Shown: positions 44,844 through 58,895 of the stretch, piece after piece
How the letters are laid out: each line of letters starts with the position of its first letter
Numbering within the stretch: the stretch's first letter is position 1
Source of the DNA: Portunus trituberculatus
Lineage: Eukaryota > Arthropoda > Malacostraca > Decapoda > Portunidae
Assembly: GCF_017591435.1 (NCBI RefSeq)
Contig: NC_059268.1
Location: forward strand, 13,460,184 to 13,524,183
Length of the DNA: 64,000 nucleotides
Direction of reading: 5' to 3'
The notes under the pieces: generated by a model
What the model saw: the letters and a program-made list of their open reading frames with translations, nothing else
Told to the model about the DNA's origin: nothing
The model's database searches: none
Position numbers and translations under genes: made by a program

Positions 44844-45420
44844 GTGCAGGACAGAGGGAAGGAGACTCACATTTTAGTCACCTGCTATTGATACGAATGA
44901 TGCCTATGTCCTAAAAGCGTTACATCGGATCCCCAAGACAGATAGGCCTGAGTGTAAATAGGCCTGAGAACGCTAAATTTACAAAAACCATATGTGCCCT
45001 AAAATATATCTAGACTCAAATCTCGGAATTTATAGGCTTCATGAGGGCAGCATTTAGATCCACACACACTATGTTCAATAAACCATCCACCTATTTATTC
45101 AATCTCATCCATCCATCCACTCGATCGGTCAGCCATTCCAATCTGCAAACTCACCCATCCATCCACCCACTGAGTCCCATCAATCCATCTATTCCTGAGT
45201 ATCATCCAAGTGACTTTAAGCCGACGCAGACACACACCAAAGGGAAAGACAGACCAGGAGAGGGACTATCGGTAAAGCAAATCTAGCAGAGTGCAGTGAG
45301 CCTTCGAATGACAAAAGACTTCCCTGCGGCCTTGGCGTGGTTGGCTGGTCGAGCTTCCTCCTCCACTGGTAATTAGCTTTTCTTTTTCTCCTCAATTTGT
45401 TTTGTGTGACCGCTGGCTGA
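44841..45420. other. Unassigned sequence with CCAT words
   Basis: Loose CCATCCATCCA repeats occur at about 45,085-45,195. Nothing else recognised. Confidence 0.5.
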
Positions 45421-45466
45421 CTTCGCCTCGCCTCGCCTCGCCTCGCCTCGCTTCGCCTCGCCACGC
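45421..45466. repeat. (CGCCT)n pentanucleotide array
   Basis: About eight TCGCC/CGCCT units with one T substitution. It is the only CpG-bearing simple array of this length in the window. Confidence 0.95.
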
Positions 45467-45602
45467 TCAACAGGTGGACACGAAGCGTACCCTCCTTCTG
45501 TCTACCTGACCTGACACTCGACTCTGATTTCGTCCTGCAGTCTGTTGGCTTGGTAGAGGAAGGAGCTCACTTTTATTCGATGTTAGCTATTAAGTTATGG
45601 GA

Positions 45603-45880
45603 GGCGGTGGCATAGTAGATGAATGGTGAGCGTGGGATCGGGCAGACGTTCACGCATAGGTTCGAAGCCCACCACGTACCGCCATGATTCTTTGCCATTT
45701 GTCGAGTTGTTTAAAGTTACCTACATGTCACCACGATGCCCAGTTTCTAGGTGGCTACACCAAAGATGCGCTTGGGTACCACTATAAGTAAATTGCCTGC
45801 GCCACTAATGGGTGGAAGCTTAACATCGCTTCCTATACTCTTCAAGTTACCTGCAGGCGCTATAGGACATAAAAATAAAG
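45603..45880 (+). mobile_element. tRNA-headed SINE with a long, class-II-like head
   Basis: An 81-nt tRNA-like head (45,603-45,683) opens GGCGGTGGCATAGT and closes ACCGCC, so the acceptor ends pair. It has B-box GGTTCGAAGCCC. The length suits a class II tRNA (Leu or Ser), but the anticodon is not clear. A ~195-bp body follows, ending in an A-rich tail ATAAAAATAAAG near 45,868-45,880. Its body is unlike the other SINEs. Confidence 0.7.
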
Positions 45881-46005
45881 TTGACGGTTAGGTTGGAGGA
45901 AAATGATATATCTGTGAAAATAGTATACGATCTTTGGTGAAATTACTATTGTTTTTATTATCATGTTGCTAAAATAGTAGGAATTGCTGACGTTAGTATT
46001 TTTGT

Positions 46006-46009
<4 letters not shown>

Positions 46010-46072
<63 letters not shown>
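46010..46072. repeat. (CTA)n microsatellite
   Basis: About 21 pure CTA triplets. Confidence 0.98.
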
Positions 46073-46185
46073 GTTGATGATACTTTGATAATTTAAGATA
46101 GTAATAATGATAGTAATTATAATAATGATAACATTGACAACAACAACAATGATCATTAACAAACACAAATAAACGTACACCACAT

Positions 46186-46331
46186 TATCACCATCACCAC
46201 CATCACCATCACCATCACCATCACCCACCATCACCATCACCATCACCATCACAATCACCATCACAATCACCATTACCATCACAATCACCATCATCATCAT
46301 CATTATCATCATCATCATCATCATCATCATC
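46186..46331. repeat. (CACCAT)n and (CAT)n array
   Basis: CACCAT/CACAAT hexamers (46,186-46,286) run into pure CAT triplets (46,287-46,331). Met/Val/Asp/Gly-rich minus-strand frames come from this array. Confidence 0.96.
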
Positions 46332-46365
46332 TATAAACTGCATCGTAACTCTATATCAAGACTCC

Positions 46366-46368
<3 letters not shown>

Positions 46369-46445
<77 letters not shown>
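46369..46445. repeat. (GA)n microsatellite
   Basis: About 38 pure GA units. Confidence 0.98.
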
Positions 46446-46446
<1 letters not shown>

Positions 46447-46479
46447 GAAAAAAAAAACATGGATTGTACATTTTGTACA

Positions 46480-47160
46480 TTTATTGGAAAGGTTCTCCCC
46501 CTCTCGCCCATCGTGCCTGTACTGCGCCTATCACTCAACGATCCCTCCCTCACAGCCAATCCCCGGCCAATCCCTCACCCTTCCCTTCCGTTTTACCACT
46601 AGAGCTTCAACATGTTCCTCCCTTTTCATCCCAGCCTCACTCCTTCCCCTGTTTCTGCTTCCTTCCCTGCTAAACCTTCAGATCATTTTTATGGCGTAAT
46701 CCTCGGCCTGTCCTCTTTTCTTGTCTTCCCTCCTCCTTCCCCTGCTATCTCTTCTTCTCTTCCCTTTATTCGTCCTGTCTTTCTTTCCTTCTTCTTGTAT
46801 CCGCCTCACTCGGTATCCATTCTGTTTCTCTACTCGTTTTCAACTTTATCGCATCTCACTTCTATCCTTCTTTTTTTTTTTTTTGTTCTTCTTTTGGATA
46901 TTGTATCTCTGTTGTCGATTGCTTTTTCTTTAGCCTGCTTTTCCCACATCTTTCCCTTCCCGCTGTCCCCTGCACCTCTTTCACCTACGCTGAGTTACCT
47001 ATGTCTCCAATTCTCACCCTTTTTCCCATTGCTTTTCCTTTGTTCTGTACACTATCTCCTGCTCTATTTCCCTCCCGTACCCTATGTTCTCTGCTCCCAG
47101 TCTTCCTCTGTACCTGCGCTGCTCACCAACCTTTTTGCGTGTGCTTGTATTCCTCACCCA
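46480..47160. other. Pyrimidine-rich tract
   Basis: The plus strand is strongly C/T-biased for about 650 bp without one clean unit. The 223-codon frame here (Phe/Ser/Leu/Pro-rich) reflects the bias. Confidence 0.7.
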
Positions 47161-47327
47161 GCGCGTCCCGATAGAAGTGGGTCGTGGTGGCTGGGAAAGG
47201 GAAGAAAACTTATGCATTTATCTCCAGCTCAGAAGACCCAGCGCGCCGGAGGAAAGTTAAGGGAAAAGTTCATGCAGACATAAGAGGGAGAATCTATACC
47301 TGGCCTGATTGGACGCGACGGGAAGGG

Positions 47328-47500
47328 GATAATCTATATATGAAGTCTTCTATCTGTCCTCTCCCTCAAAAGCTCTATTTGGGGCGAGGCCTTCGTTTAT
47401 ATCGTGGATCAAATGCACAGCCTCTTTGCCGCTTTAGAGGAAGCAGTGCAAGGAGAAAATCTATACATGAACTCTTCTCTCTGTGCCCTTTCTCCTTCAT
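47328..47500 (+). repeat. Imperfect local repeat, 127 bp apart
   Basis: ATAATCTATATATGAAGTCTT (47,328 on) recurs as AAAATCTATACATGAACTCTT near 47,455, each followed by TCT-TCTGT-C-CT words. Confidence 0.6.
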
Positions 47501-47964
47501 AACTGCTCCACACTGCCGGTAGAGGACGCTGGTTGCCTCGAGTTACGTGTTGGGGTGGAGGTTTGCGCGCTTCATGCCTGGCTGGTGGAGGTAACACATG
47601 TGGCGGGGTATAGATGAGGTGCAGGTGTGGCTTATTATCTTCTCTCTTCCGTTCTATTTCTGCCAATTCCCTTCTAGTTTTGTGTATTTCTCCTCCAGCA
47701 GCGGCAGCAGAACGTGGAGTTGCTTCTTGAGGCTTAGTGTGCATTTGTTTATCAGTTTATCTTTTTTGCGTGTTTTGTTAAGTTTTTTGCATGTTTAAGG
47801 TAGTGTGGAAGCAGTGTGGCTTAAGACGTAGATAGATGATGATTATATATACGTTTAATTTTTCAGCTTTTTCCACCCACATATTATAATTTTCCTTTTT
47901 CATCGTAAGTTACAGCTGCAGGAAATATTGGCAGATGCTCCCTCACTTTAGTTCGTACGCAGCT

Positions 47965-47968
<4 letters not shown>
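47501..47968. other. Unassigned sequence
   Basis: No signal recognised. Confidence 0.5.

Positions 47969-48044
<76 letters not shown>
47969..48044. repeat. (CT)n microsatellite
   Basis: About 38 pure CT units. Confidence 0.98.
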
Positions 48045-48046
<2 letters not shown>

Positions 48047-48206
48047 TTTCATTGACGTGATAAAGTGACTGAATACCACTTGGTCCTGAGTGAAGGGAAG
48101 AAATGCACCAGGAATGGAAGACTCCGCTATGTTGTCAGTCTCCATCAGGTTAGATAGAGAAAGGACTGCAGCGAATGTACCTCCTCTTGCTCCTTCTTTC
48201 TTTACG

Positions 48207-48207
48207 T

Positions 48208-48249
<42 letters not shown>

Positions 48250-48250
48250 A
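48207..48250. repeat. (GT)n(GA)n short compound array
   Basis: About 12 GT then nine GA units. Confidence 0.97.
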
Positions 48251-48374
48251 GGGGGCGGTATTGGAAGAGGGGAAAAATATCAATCTGAGAAAAATGGTGT
48301 AAGAAGAAGGGGGCAGGAGATGGGAAGTCGTTTGTCCCTCACATTGTACATTTGTGAGGGGAATGGCTACACCT

Positions 48375-48377
<3 letters not shown>

Positions 48378-48436
<59 letters not shown>

Positions 48437-48457
48437 CAGTTGTCCATGGGTGCTAAT

Positions 48458-48499
<42 letters not shown>
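48378..48499. repeat. (GA)n, 28-bp spacer, (CT)n inverted pair
   Basis: About 28 GA units (48,378-48,433), a short unique spacer, then about 19 CT units (48,461-48,499). The flanks are reverse complements, like the larger palindrome at 30.7 kb but with a real loop. Confidence 0.95.
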
Positions 48500-49503
<1,004 letters not shown>

Positions 49504-49523
49504 AAATGCAAATGTGTAAATAC

Positions 49524-49642
<119 letters not shown>

Positions 49643-49679
49643 TATATTGGAGGGGGTTGGTGAATGAATAAAACAAACT

Positions 49680-49683
<4 letters not shown>

Positions 49684-49738
<55 letters not shown>
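49684..49738. repeat. (GA)n microsatellite
   Basis: About 27 pure GA units. Confidence 0.98.
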
Positions 49739-49742
<4 letters not shown>

Positions 49743-50643
49743 ACAGAGAGACAGAGAAAATTCAAAAGTCTTATCCTATTCATGTTTCCATATTCATCGT
49801 TTCAAGAAGTTATAAATATTTTACCAGTAAATATTCCACAGACTGGGTGAAGGAGTGTAAAGAAAAAAGAGTTGAGTTAGAATAGATGCAGATAAGTGGA
49901 AGGGATGGACTTTAGAAGGTCATGTCTGTCTACTGGGATGAATGGACCTAGTGTTTCGTCTCCTAAGTACCGTGACACAATATGGATACGAATGTTTTCC
50001 CTCCACTTGTTTAGTTGTCATGATTTAAGTGGCTCCTCTTGTCCCCGGGAGATGTAATGGGTTGGTTCCTAGTAGTTCATGTTTGCTCTGCGTTCTCTAA
50101 TGTCTAGCCGCGTCCTATCGCCGTAACTTTTGATGTGCTTTAATGGTAGATATAATTTCCAAGTTGTTTTCGTGATTCTTGTCATGGTTAATAGAGGATT
50201 TTGTACCCTGGTAATTATCCTTGTGGTCTTTGAAAGTAGTCTTAATTGTAACTTGCAGCTTTTCAAAATATGAGCCTTTGTTTGATGTTTGGTTTCTTGG
50301 GTTTGTGTTGTGGCCATCTCGAGTTGTCTTGTTGGATGAAGAGATGCTTGTGTTGAACCTAGGGCGGGCCGTGTGATGTCCTACAGTGAAGTTTACTGAG
50401 GCTTCTGGTAATAACATAATAGCGTGGGCATGCTTACTGGTTGAGATGTAATGCCCTGACTGTTCACGGTTTCCTTTCTTTTTTCTTGTCTTCTTACATG
50501 CCGCCCAAAATACAGATCTAAAATGACTCCCAATGAAATACTGGTCTCCGTAGAGTCAAAGGCGTTAATTAAAATAAGAGAGGATAAGTATCGTGAAACT
50601 CCTTCTTAGAACAGTTCAAGTAATAGGGTGATGGGAATAATAG

Positions 50644-50647
<4 letters not shown>
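49739..50647. other. Unassigned sequence, including candidate dispersed repeat copy 3
   Basis: The part at about 50,145-50,245 holds TTTTCGTGATTCTTGTCATGG and GGTTAATAGAGGATTTTGTA, resembling the segments at 390-480 and 10,070-10,165. No gene recognised; the minus-strand frames here are chance. Confidence 0.35.

Positions 50648-50721
<74 letters not shown>
50648..50721. repeat. (GT)n microsatellite
   Basis: About 37 pure GT units. Confidence 0.98.
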
Positions 50722-50723
<2 letters not shown>

Positions 50724-51955
50724 ATCGGTGACTTGCTTCCTTGGTGGTATTTCTGATCGATATGTCCGCGTTACAATGATCACAAACCGGATCATAAAAG
50801 TGTAAAGGTTCTTTTAAACTTCGACCACAGCATTGGAAAGGAAATATTTTGTTAGTTCTAATATTGCGTGCTTCCTTGTATTAAACTTTTTGCTGTTGTT
50901 AATTCTGTCATTAGCGTAATTAACACAGAACAGTGATTAGCTGAGATGATGTTAATGATTGTTGGCATTGTTTCGATCAGAAGTATATTAGAGTTGTATT
51001 TTTGCTTCCATTAGTGTTTGCTTTTCCTTCAATCTCAAGTCTACTTATTTGCTGACAATCTCCTTATAATTATTTTTCAACTGAAATATTCTAAGGAGAT
51101 CAGGGAATTTCTGATTGAGGGATAACAGAAAGCAAAGCAGAGTTGAATACGTAGAATTGCTCGATTTTGGACCAAGACTGTACCATGAGGAGATCGCCAA
51201 GGAAATGCCATCTCATGTTCTCTGTTGCTCATTTCCTGACTGAAAGAAGCGCTTGTTTTGCTTCGTACTCAAGTGTCAAGGTTACGTTCTTTGGAATATA
51301 TGTGAAAGAAACTGTTTCTTGCGTTTAACTTGACTTGTTTTCTACCTGCGAACGAACGCGGCTTAAAAAAATGGACGTCTTGAAATGAAAATTATTTTAA
51401 ATAAAAATTCAAGAAAAGTATGTAATTTATAGAGATGACGAAGGAAAGGTATGTAAAATTGAAAAAAAAATCATGTTATTTCCAGTGTGAAGATGACCTT
51501 GCGTTTAGTTTTCTATTTATGATCTGTAGACTTTTCTTTTAAATTACTATTGAATGTATTTTAATATTTTACGGGCACAGATGAATAATGAGGCACTGAA
51601 CGTTAAAGCTTCCTGCTGTGTGCATTTTCATCAATATTCAAGGGAGTCTATTTACTTTTGACCACGTGATGCATGACGCAGGAACACATCGCTTTGGCCT
51701 TGCTTTCCTGGAGGCCTCGTCGATCTGAATCACCACTGGGTCCTGGTAGCTTGGAGATGAATGTTCCCTGACACTCCGAGAGATTGATGTGTGGAGGGAC
51801 TGCCTGTGGTGATTTATTACTCTTATATTATACATGAGTACACGAACAATAGATGCGAGTTACCTGTGTTTCCTTTGCTGAGATAAAGATGGAGATAAAG
51901 ATGACAGTTATATGGAAAAGTTGGTGGGAGTTACTTTTTGCCTAACATGGATTTG
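50722..51955. other. Unassigned sequence
   Basis: AT-rich with no signal recognised. Confidence 0.5.
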
Positions 51956-52175
<220 letters not shown>

Positions 52176-52912
52176 ATTACTTTTACTGTTACCCCAAACT
52201 TGAGCTGACGCAGGAAGAGTTCACTTTGACTGAGCGACATAGCAACATTTTCTTGTGTTTTTTTTTTTGTGGCTGGGACGCTGTTTTAATTTGAACCTGG
52301 GAGTGCCTTGGGTATAGTAAACTCGCAGCAACACAGATCCGGCTTGTTGTTACTGGAGACTGGATGGTAACGGGGAAAGGATGATTGATGATTGAATGAA
52401 TAACTGACTAGATTGACGTAGACACATTCCTCGACCATCCCAGCCTCCTTCACTTCCGCCGCCACTGTTTACGGGAAGAACGTGAGAGTTATTTGGCCTT
52501 GCGTCTCAGTGACATAAAAAGAGAGATAATCAAAGCAACTCGAGACGGAGATTGACTAACTTTTCTGTACCTGAGACGCAGAGGAAAATGGGAATAGCGA
52601 GAGGAATTTGACCTGCCAGTGTCTTAAAATCCAACAACGGCAACCCTGAAGAAGAATGACTCGTGAACTCAATATTTTTATTATCCCTATCATTATTGTT
52701 AGTCTCGTCTTCATCTCTCTGTTTTTTAATATGAATAGAAAACTCACCAAGGGCAACATACAACGAAAAAACAAAACTCACTACCCTTGCAGGTTTGAGA
52801 GAATTAGCCAAAAAAGAAAGATAAATGACTAACTGTGGACATGTGTATATTTTAGAAGGTGTCTCGTGTGCATCGTCTTATTCATTAAAGTAGTGAAAGT
52901 GAACAGTATTTC
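52176..52912. other. Unassigned sequence
   Basis: No signal recognised. Confidence 0.5.
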
Positions 52913-53125
52913 AATAATCTCTTCAGTAACATGACACGTTTTGATTGTTTTTCTGCTTACTGTTTGGCGATTTGATACAGCTTCAGAAACTCATGCGGTG
53001 ATTAAGATAGTGAAGACTCTGGCCATTAATATTCTGACCTCCATAGACTCTTCCTAATGTAAATGAAAACTTCTTACTACACACAAAATTCAAGGTAAAA
53101 ATGCGTCTCAGTATTGAAGGCATTA
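52913..53125 (+). mobile_element. TTAA-ended MITE, copy 7
   Basis: Near full length but with both outer ends decayed: AATCTCTTCAGTAACATGAC on the left and CAGTATTGAAGGCATTA on the right. Internal landmarks CTTCAGAAACTCATG, CTCTGGCCATTAATATTCTG and ACCTCCATAGACTCTTCC are clear. Confidence 0.83.
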
Positions 53126-53785
53126 TCATCTTCACCACTATCACCACTATATTGAAAAGGAAGGTTATTTTATTTGCATCACACCAACACCATCTTCACC
53201 ACCATCAGAACGTTATACAAAAGTCAAGAATACTTTAACTAACATCACACCTATTGTACACCGTGATAGTTATGATTAGTAACATACACACCTCACCTTT
53301 ACCTGTGAAAATAAACAATAACGAACATAATCATCACCGCACACTAATTTACAAATGCAAGTCACTACCACCAACACAACCCCATCCACCACCACACCAC
53401 CACCACCACCACACGCTTCCTCACATTTCCTGTAGCTGCGGTAAAAGATTAAAGGAGAGTATCTAATTAATCAAAAACAGGTAACAAGCAGGTAATCGCA
53501 AACAGCGGAGGAACACGACACTAATGGAGGATGATGGCGATGGAAAAACCTTTGAAAGCCAGTGAAGCCGAACAGAAAATGGACTCACTGCCTCTCTCCA
53601 GCTCAGTCTCTCTCCGCTGCGGTAAAATATGCTCCGTGCTCCGAGTAATCAAGCACTGGAATAAATTATACAGTCATGTGACAACTATAAACAGCCATGA
53701 AACTCCTGCATATAAATATTTTGAAGTCACAGCCGCATACTCAATTACTCTAGCAAGCATCAAGTTGAGTTTTGTTTTTTGTATA

Positions 53786-53787
<2 letters not shown>
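53126..53787. other. Unassigned sequence
   Basis: A loose CAC/CCA-rich patch lies at 53,365-53,415. No gene recognised. Confidence 0.5.

Positions 53788-53833
<46 letters not shown>
53788..53833. repeat. (CT)n microsatellite
   Basis: About 22 pure CT units. Confidence 0.98.
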
Positions 53834-53835
<2 letters not shown>

Positions 53836-54003
53836 ATTAATATTGTTGGCATACAGATGTTTAATATATTAATTGAACGTATGAGCAGCTTGATAAATGT
53901 TTTTTTTTTTTTTTTGAAGAACATCATTGTTTTGTTGGAGTATGTGTGTTTGTTTGTATGCATATTCTGTTCTGATCTTACTTTTAATCAACTGTTTTTA
54001 CAT

Positions 54004-54039
54004 TATTATTATCATTACTACTACTACTACTACTATTTT

Positions 54040-54104
<65 letters not shown>

Positions 54105-54125
54105 TCGTTATTATCATCACTATTA
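54004..54125. repeat. (ACT)n microsatellite with ATT flanks
   Basis: About 28 ACT/CTA triplets with one TTTTT break, edged by ATT/ATC triplets on both sides. Confidence 0.97.
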
Positions 54126-55903
54126 TTGTTCTATCAACACCTTGTTAATTTTTTTCAATCTTTCAGTGTGGACGCTTATCTCAACTTTCTTTTTTTTCCG
54201 CTTCTTACAAATCTGTGTTGAAAATTTCATGAGGAAGAGGTAACACAAAGGTATTTATTTCAATGAAGTGGCAGGTGATGGGTGTATTGAAACAAATCCT
54301 ACCTTGAATGAAATCAGACTTCACTAGTGTATTCTCAGTACCAGTTGCAGTCAAAGCACCGGGAGACAGCCAGATGTATTCGCGGACTTCACATGTTATA
54401 CTCGTACTAACCCCATCAATGGAGTATCAATGAAGTATCACACGCACCGTTATAACCCAGCTTATCCTGCACGTGGCCTCTTTGGAATGGTGAGTGTGGT
54501 AGTAATAGAGGCAATGGCTTGGTGATGTTACCGTCGCTTCCCCTGCACATGATGATACAGGATTAACTTGAGGGTTTGTTAGCTTTCTATAGTTCACTCT
54601 GGTTCCCGTAAACAATCACACTTAGCCTGCATGTATCCTGTTTTATGTGGTTTACGGTGCTGTAGTAAATAACAGCCATTTATCGTGATTGCTGTGACAG
54701 AGTGTGTGTGAAGAGTGAAGTGTTAAATGATATATATATACCTGTATGGTTTTCTCTTGTGCTTTTGATGCTTACAAGTGTATAGGTGATTAGAAATGCT
54801 TGTGCTTGAGGTAGGTTATGTTCTTCCTGCTGTTATTGAGGGAAGAAAAAAAGAGTATGAGAAGGTAAGAAAGGAAAAATAAGGAGAAGACAGGAGGGTT
54901 TATCAAATGGACAGAGGGAAGGTGAGAGGAGTGGGAGGAATGAAAGTAATAATAATTTGAGTCGATGTTGCAATTGATATAGTTGTTATAACGTTGTTGC
55001 TTCATATACCAGTGCACAAGGTGTCAAGTTACAATTTCATTTCCTATATTGTAATCATAAATGTACTACTCTTTGTTATCACCTTAATGAGCAAGGCTTA
55101 CATCATGGGCCGGAATAAGCAGAAACAAGGCCACCCAAACATTATGCAACGCCATTTCCTCAGCACCACTTGTCCCCTCTTCTCCACAGCTTGCAGCCTT
55201 CCGGTATTGCCAAACCAGCTCAAGTAGTTAGGTGGGGTAAAAAGTAAGAATAAGCACATTGTTCTTTGCTGAATGAATCTGGGATGTAATAAGAGAGAAT
55301 GGAGCTAATTTCACGACTACCACTACTACTACTAATATTTCTACTACCACCGTCATCATCGCTACCACAATACTACCACTACAAATACCATTTAATCCAA
55401 TACACTGGTAAATGATACCCAATCTCTTGCGAAATCATATGTTCATTACTTTATTAAATCTTCACTGAATGGTCATAGGTAATGTATATAATAATTTTTC
55501 ATAATGGACTTAGCAGGTGTTTGTGGCTGCGCGAAAATAATTAGATTCCACATTCGCGGTCGAGTAATTAAACAAGGAGGGTTGAGTAGTGGTGTGGCGC
55601 GGTGTTCTGGTGCTCCCCGTGACAGGCCGCCTGTGTTCTTTAGCAACCCGCTGTTATATTTTGTAGTTCTACAAGCTGCGATTTGTGGCGTGTGGCGTCG
55701 CGTCGCCTCGCCTCGTGCGTTATGCTGGCGTGTGCTCGAATTACCTCCTGCTCTGTTACTCTTCCTTTCTTTATTCAAATGAACGCACGATGAGAATTTA
55801 AAATGAAGACACGAAAATTTACTGCATATTTCAGTTGCATTAATGAACATTTAAGAAGTGTAACTAGATTTACAAAATTAAATAATATAATGTTCATTTA
55901 TTT

Positions 55904-55904
<1 letters not shown>
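54126..55904. other. Unassigned sequence
   Basis: AT-rich, with a degenerate CTA/CCA triplet patch at 55,314-55,390 and a GC-rich patch at 55,600-55,735. Frames there (up to 125 codons) show no domain. Confidence 0.45.

Positions 55905-55961
<57 letters not shown>
55905..55961. repeat. (GA)n microsatellite
   Basis: About 28 pure GA units. Confidence 0.98.
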
Positions 55962-55964
<3 letters not shown>

Positions 55965-56326
55965 TTGCAGTGGAGGGAAAGGACAAAGGGTCAGATGCAT
56001 TAATACTTCACCGGAGATAAAGAAACATATTTTGATCTTCGGAACGTGAAAAATAGCAATAGCACGGGAGTTGCGTGCCAGTATATAGGAAACGAACTAA
56101 ACATTGCAGGCGTACAGGACAGAATACATAGGAAGAGCACAGATACCTGGAAACTATCGGAGCTTTAAAGAAGAAGGAAGAAGAGAGGAAGGAGGAAGTA
56201 GACATTCAGACAGCAAGTTGCAGTTGTGTGTGTGGTGTACTTCCTGTTATTCACTTGTTCATTCGATACAGAAAAGCGTTATGTACTATTTTGTCTTCAC
56301 TTAACGTAGTGTAAGTTAGTTCAAGT

Positions 56327-56533
56327 TTAACCTGTTCAATATTGAGACGAATTTTTACCTTGATTTTTGGGTATGATTAGACGGTTTTATTTGCATTAGA
56401 AAGGGTCAATGGAGGTCAAAATATTAATGTCTTTACTATTCTAATCTCAACATATGGTTCTGAAGCTGCATAAAATCACCAGAACAGTAACCAGAATGAA
56501 TATGAAAACGCGTCCTGGTACTGAAGAGAATAA
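56327..56533 (-). mobile_element. TTAA-ended MITE, copy 8 (minus)
   Basis: Minus-strand copy. TTAACCTGTTCAATATTGAG opens on the plus strand and CCTGGTACTGAAGAGAATAA closes it. Internal landmarks in reverse: TTGGGTATGATTAGACGG, ATGGAGGTCA and GAAGCTGCATAAAATCACC. Confidence 0.86.
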
Positions 56534-57662
56534 GTATGTAGCAACGTTTGGTTGGGAGAAACCTTCGCCTTTACTATCCTGCACCATAAACAGCTTGACG
56601 TGATGCGTTGCTGGCTGTCCATTCTTTATGTTATGTTCTGTATGGTCAAGTCAGATCACTCGTGCGTCTGTTATTAGGCACCAAGTTCCTCCGAGCCTCT
56701 CTTGAACAGCGTAGCGTCTCTGGTGCCGTTTCCTCGTCGTCTCTCCAACACAATATTTTTTCTCCGTGTCATCCTCCGCTGCCCTTTTCTTCTTCCTTCC
56801 TTCTCCATTCCTGTATCCTGGTTCTTCTGTGTCTTTCAAGGATCTTCAGCCTCCCCCCAGCTTTCCCACCACTGCATGTATCCTCCTATTTTTCAGTGTT
56901 CGTGTGCTTATTTCTCCTTCCTTCTCTTCGCTTCCTGCTCCTTCTCTCTTCCCCTAACCTCCTCCTCCTCCCACTACTTTTCTCTCCCCAAAACTTCCAT
57001 TCTTAACTCGCCGAAGTATTAATGATCCATTGTTTAAGAAATTTTAAGTGTATTGATTCCAGAAAATCCTCTTCGATTCGAGGCGACGCGGCGCTGGTGG
57101 CTTCCCTCGGCGACAGTGAGGCGCCAGCGAGGGGAGGTTCCGTGTATGTGTGTGCGTGTGTTTGTGTGTTGGTGGAAGAGCGCTTCTCTGCCTGTGCGGA
57201 AAAACTTACATATTTTTCTTAGTTGTGTATTGCAAGGGTCTGACTTACACTGTGTTTTAATTGCAAGAGTTGGGTTTCATTATCGTTAATAGCAGTGATA
57301 TATCTTGACTTGATTCCCCGCTTTAGGATTTTTAGACGAGTAGGAGATACAAGGAGACACAAGACCAGACCAACTCCCTTCATCTCTATATCCGTCATAA
57401 AGTTCACGAGGATAAGGTAAAGGCGAGGCGAGGGTTTAGGAGACTCAATATAAATGGTTTGTGTAGTGAGTAGAGTGTCCCTACCTTGAGTCTCCTCGTA
57501 TAAGGTTAAGAGGGAGCAGCCGCAGCCTCAGGTACCGGACGAGGGACGAGGGAATGGGAAGCTGCAACCCTCGCCTACCTACGAACTACGTCTGCCTGCC
57601 CTTGCCTTTTTCATCTTGTTTTTCCTTGATCCTCCCCCTACTGCCATTCGCTCCCTGTCTTG

Positions 57663-57666
<4 letters not shown>
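56534..57666. other. Unassigned sequence
   Basis: Pyrimidine-rich at 56,760-57,000. The 132-codon frame there is composition-driven. No gene recognised. Confidence 0.5.
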
Positions 57667-57708
<42 letters not shown>

Positions 57709-57770
57709 AAGCAACCCCCGCCTTCGTTCTTTTCCTCTCTCTCCTCCTCCTCCTCCTCCTCCTCCTCCTC
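57667..57770. repeat. (CT)n and (CCT)n arrays
   Basis: About 19 CT units (57,667-57,705) and about nine CCT triplets (57,741-57,769). Confidence 0.97.
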
Positions 57771-57923
57771 TCAGTCCTCGTTTTCTTCGTCCCTGAAAAG
57801 CGACTTACTGGGGCTGGGATGTGTCTCAATTTCCCCAACGACTCTTTGTGTCCCTCGCCTGGTTGGTTTAGCTCCTCGAACAGCACTCATGTCCGAGGTC
57901 TCAAGTACATGTGGCTATATATA

Positions 57924-57926
<3 letters not shown>

Positions 57927-58012
<86 letters not shown>
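57927..58012. repeat. (CT)n microsatellite
   Basis: About 42 pure CT units after a short TATATATAT lead. Confidence 0.98.
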
Positions 58013-58013
<1 letters not shown>

Positions 58014-58330
58014 GAAATATTCCCGCTAATATTCTAATAGGTATGTAGATTTCTGACTCAAATTAAGGTCAAACTGCGCAGCGTTTATCCAAATATCAGA
58101 CAGTATGTAACCTCAACACACACACCCGCACGCACATACACAGATTCAGGCAGTAAAACGTCAGAATATTGTATTAATTGGACGGCTAATCCCTCCAACG
58201 TGGCATAGCTTAGTAATAGAGTTAGTGGCGTTGATCATTATAATAACTGTAAGCTCTCTGATGACTAAATAAAGAAAATATATGGTGGAGTTTGGTAGTT
58301 AATGAAAAGAAAAGAGAAACATATGAATAC

Positions 58331-58333
<3 letters not shown>

Positions 58334-58404
<71 letters not shown>
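58334..58404. repeat. (GA)n microsatellite
   Basis: About 35 pure GA units, the strand complement of the CT array 320 bp upstream. Confidence 0.98.
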
Positions 58405-58408
<4 letters not shown>

Positions 58409-58895
58409 TCACTCCAGTACACTACAGTACAACATTATAAAGAAAACGTTTAGTACCACAGAGAAAGGGTATTATATTATAACGTGATTAACCGAGACAG
58501 CCGCCACTTGAATATTAACCTGAACATTAATGATGACAGTGTGGGCAGTGCTGGTGATGGCAGTAACGGAGGCAGTAACAGCGCCGCGCACCGAGAACTA
58601 AGGACGAGGGCCGTGATGATAATTCGAGTCCTTGGTGGCGGAGATAATGTTAATATTCGTAGTGTGATAATAATAATTGTTGTGGCAATAGGAATGAGAA
58701 CAGATGCAATCGTTTTCGTGATAATTTAGGTCATGGTAGAGACACATGGCGATTACATTATGGTATTGTAATATTCCACTGAGCCAGGAGTGTGAATGAT
58801 GTACGAGCCATCCCGTGTTGGATTGCCTGCTTAGTATTTTTATATGTTGTAGAAATCCAGTTTTTTTTTATTATTTGATTGTAAAATCTTTATGC
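58405..58895. other. Unassigned sequence
   Basis: No signal recognised. Confidence 0.5.

Noticed and set aside
46612..47283. 223-codon frame rich in Phe, Ser, Leu and Pro
   Set aside because: It could pass for a membrane protein, but residue choice follows the pyrimidine bias, hydrophobic segments are irregular and no family is recognisable.
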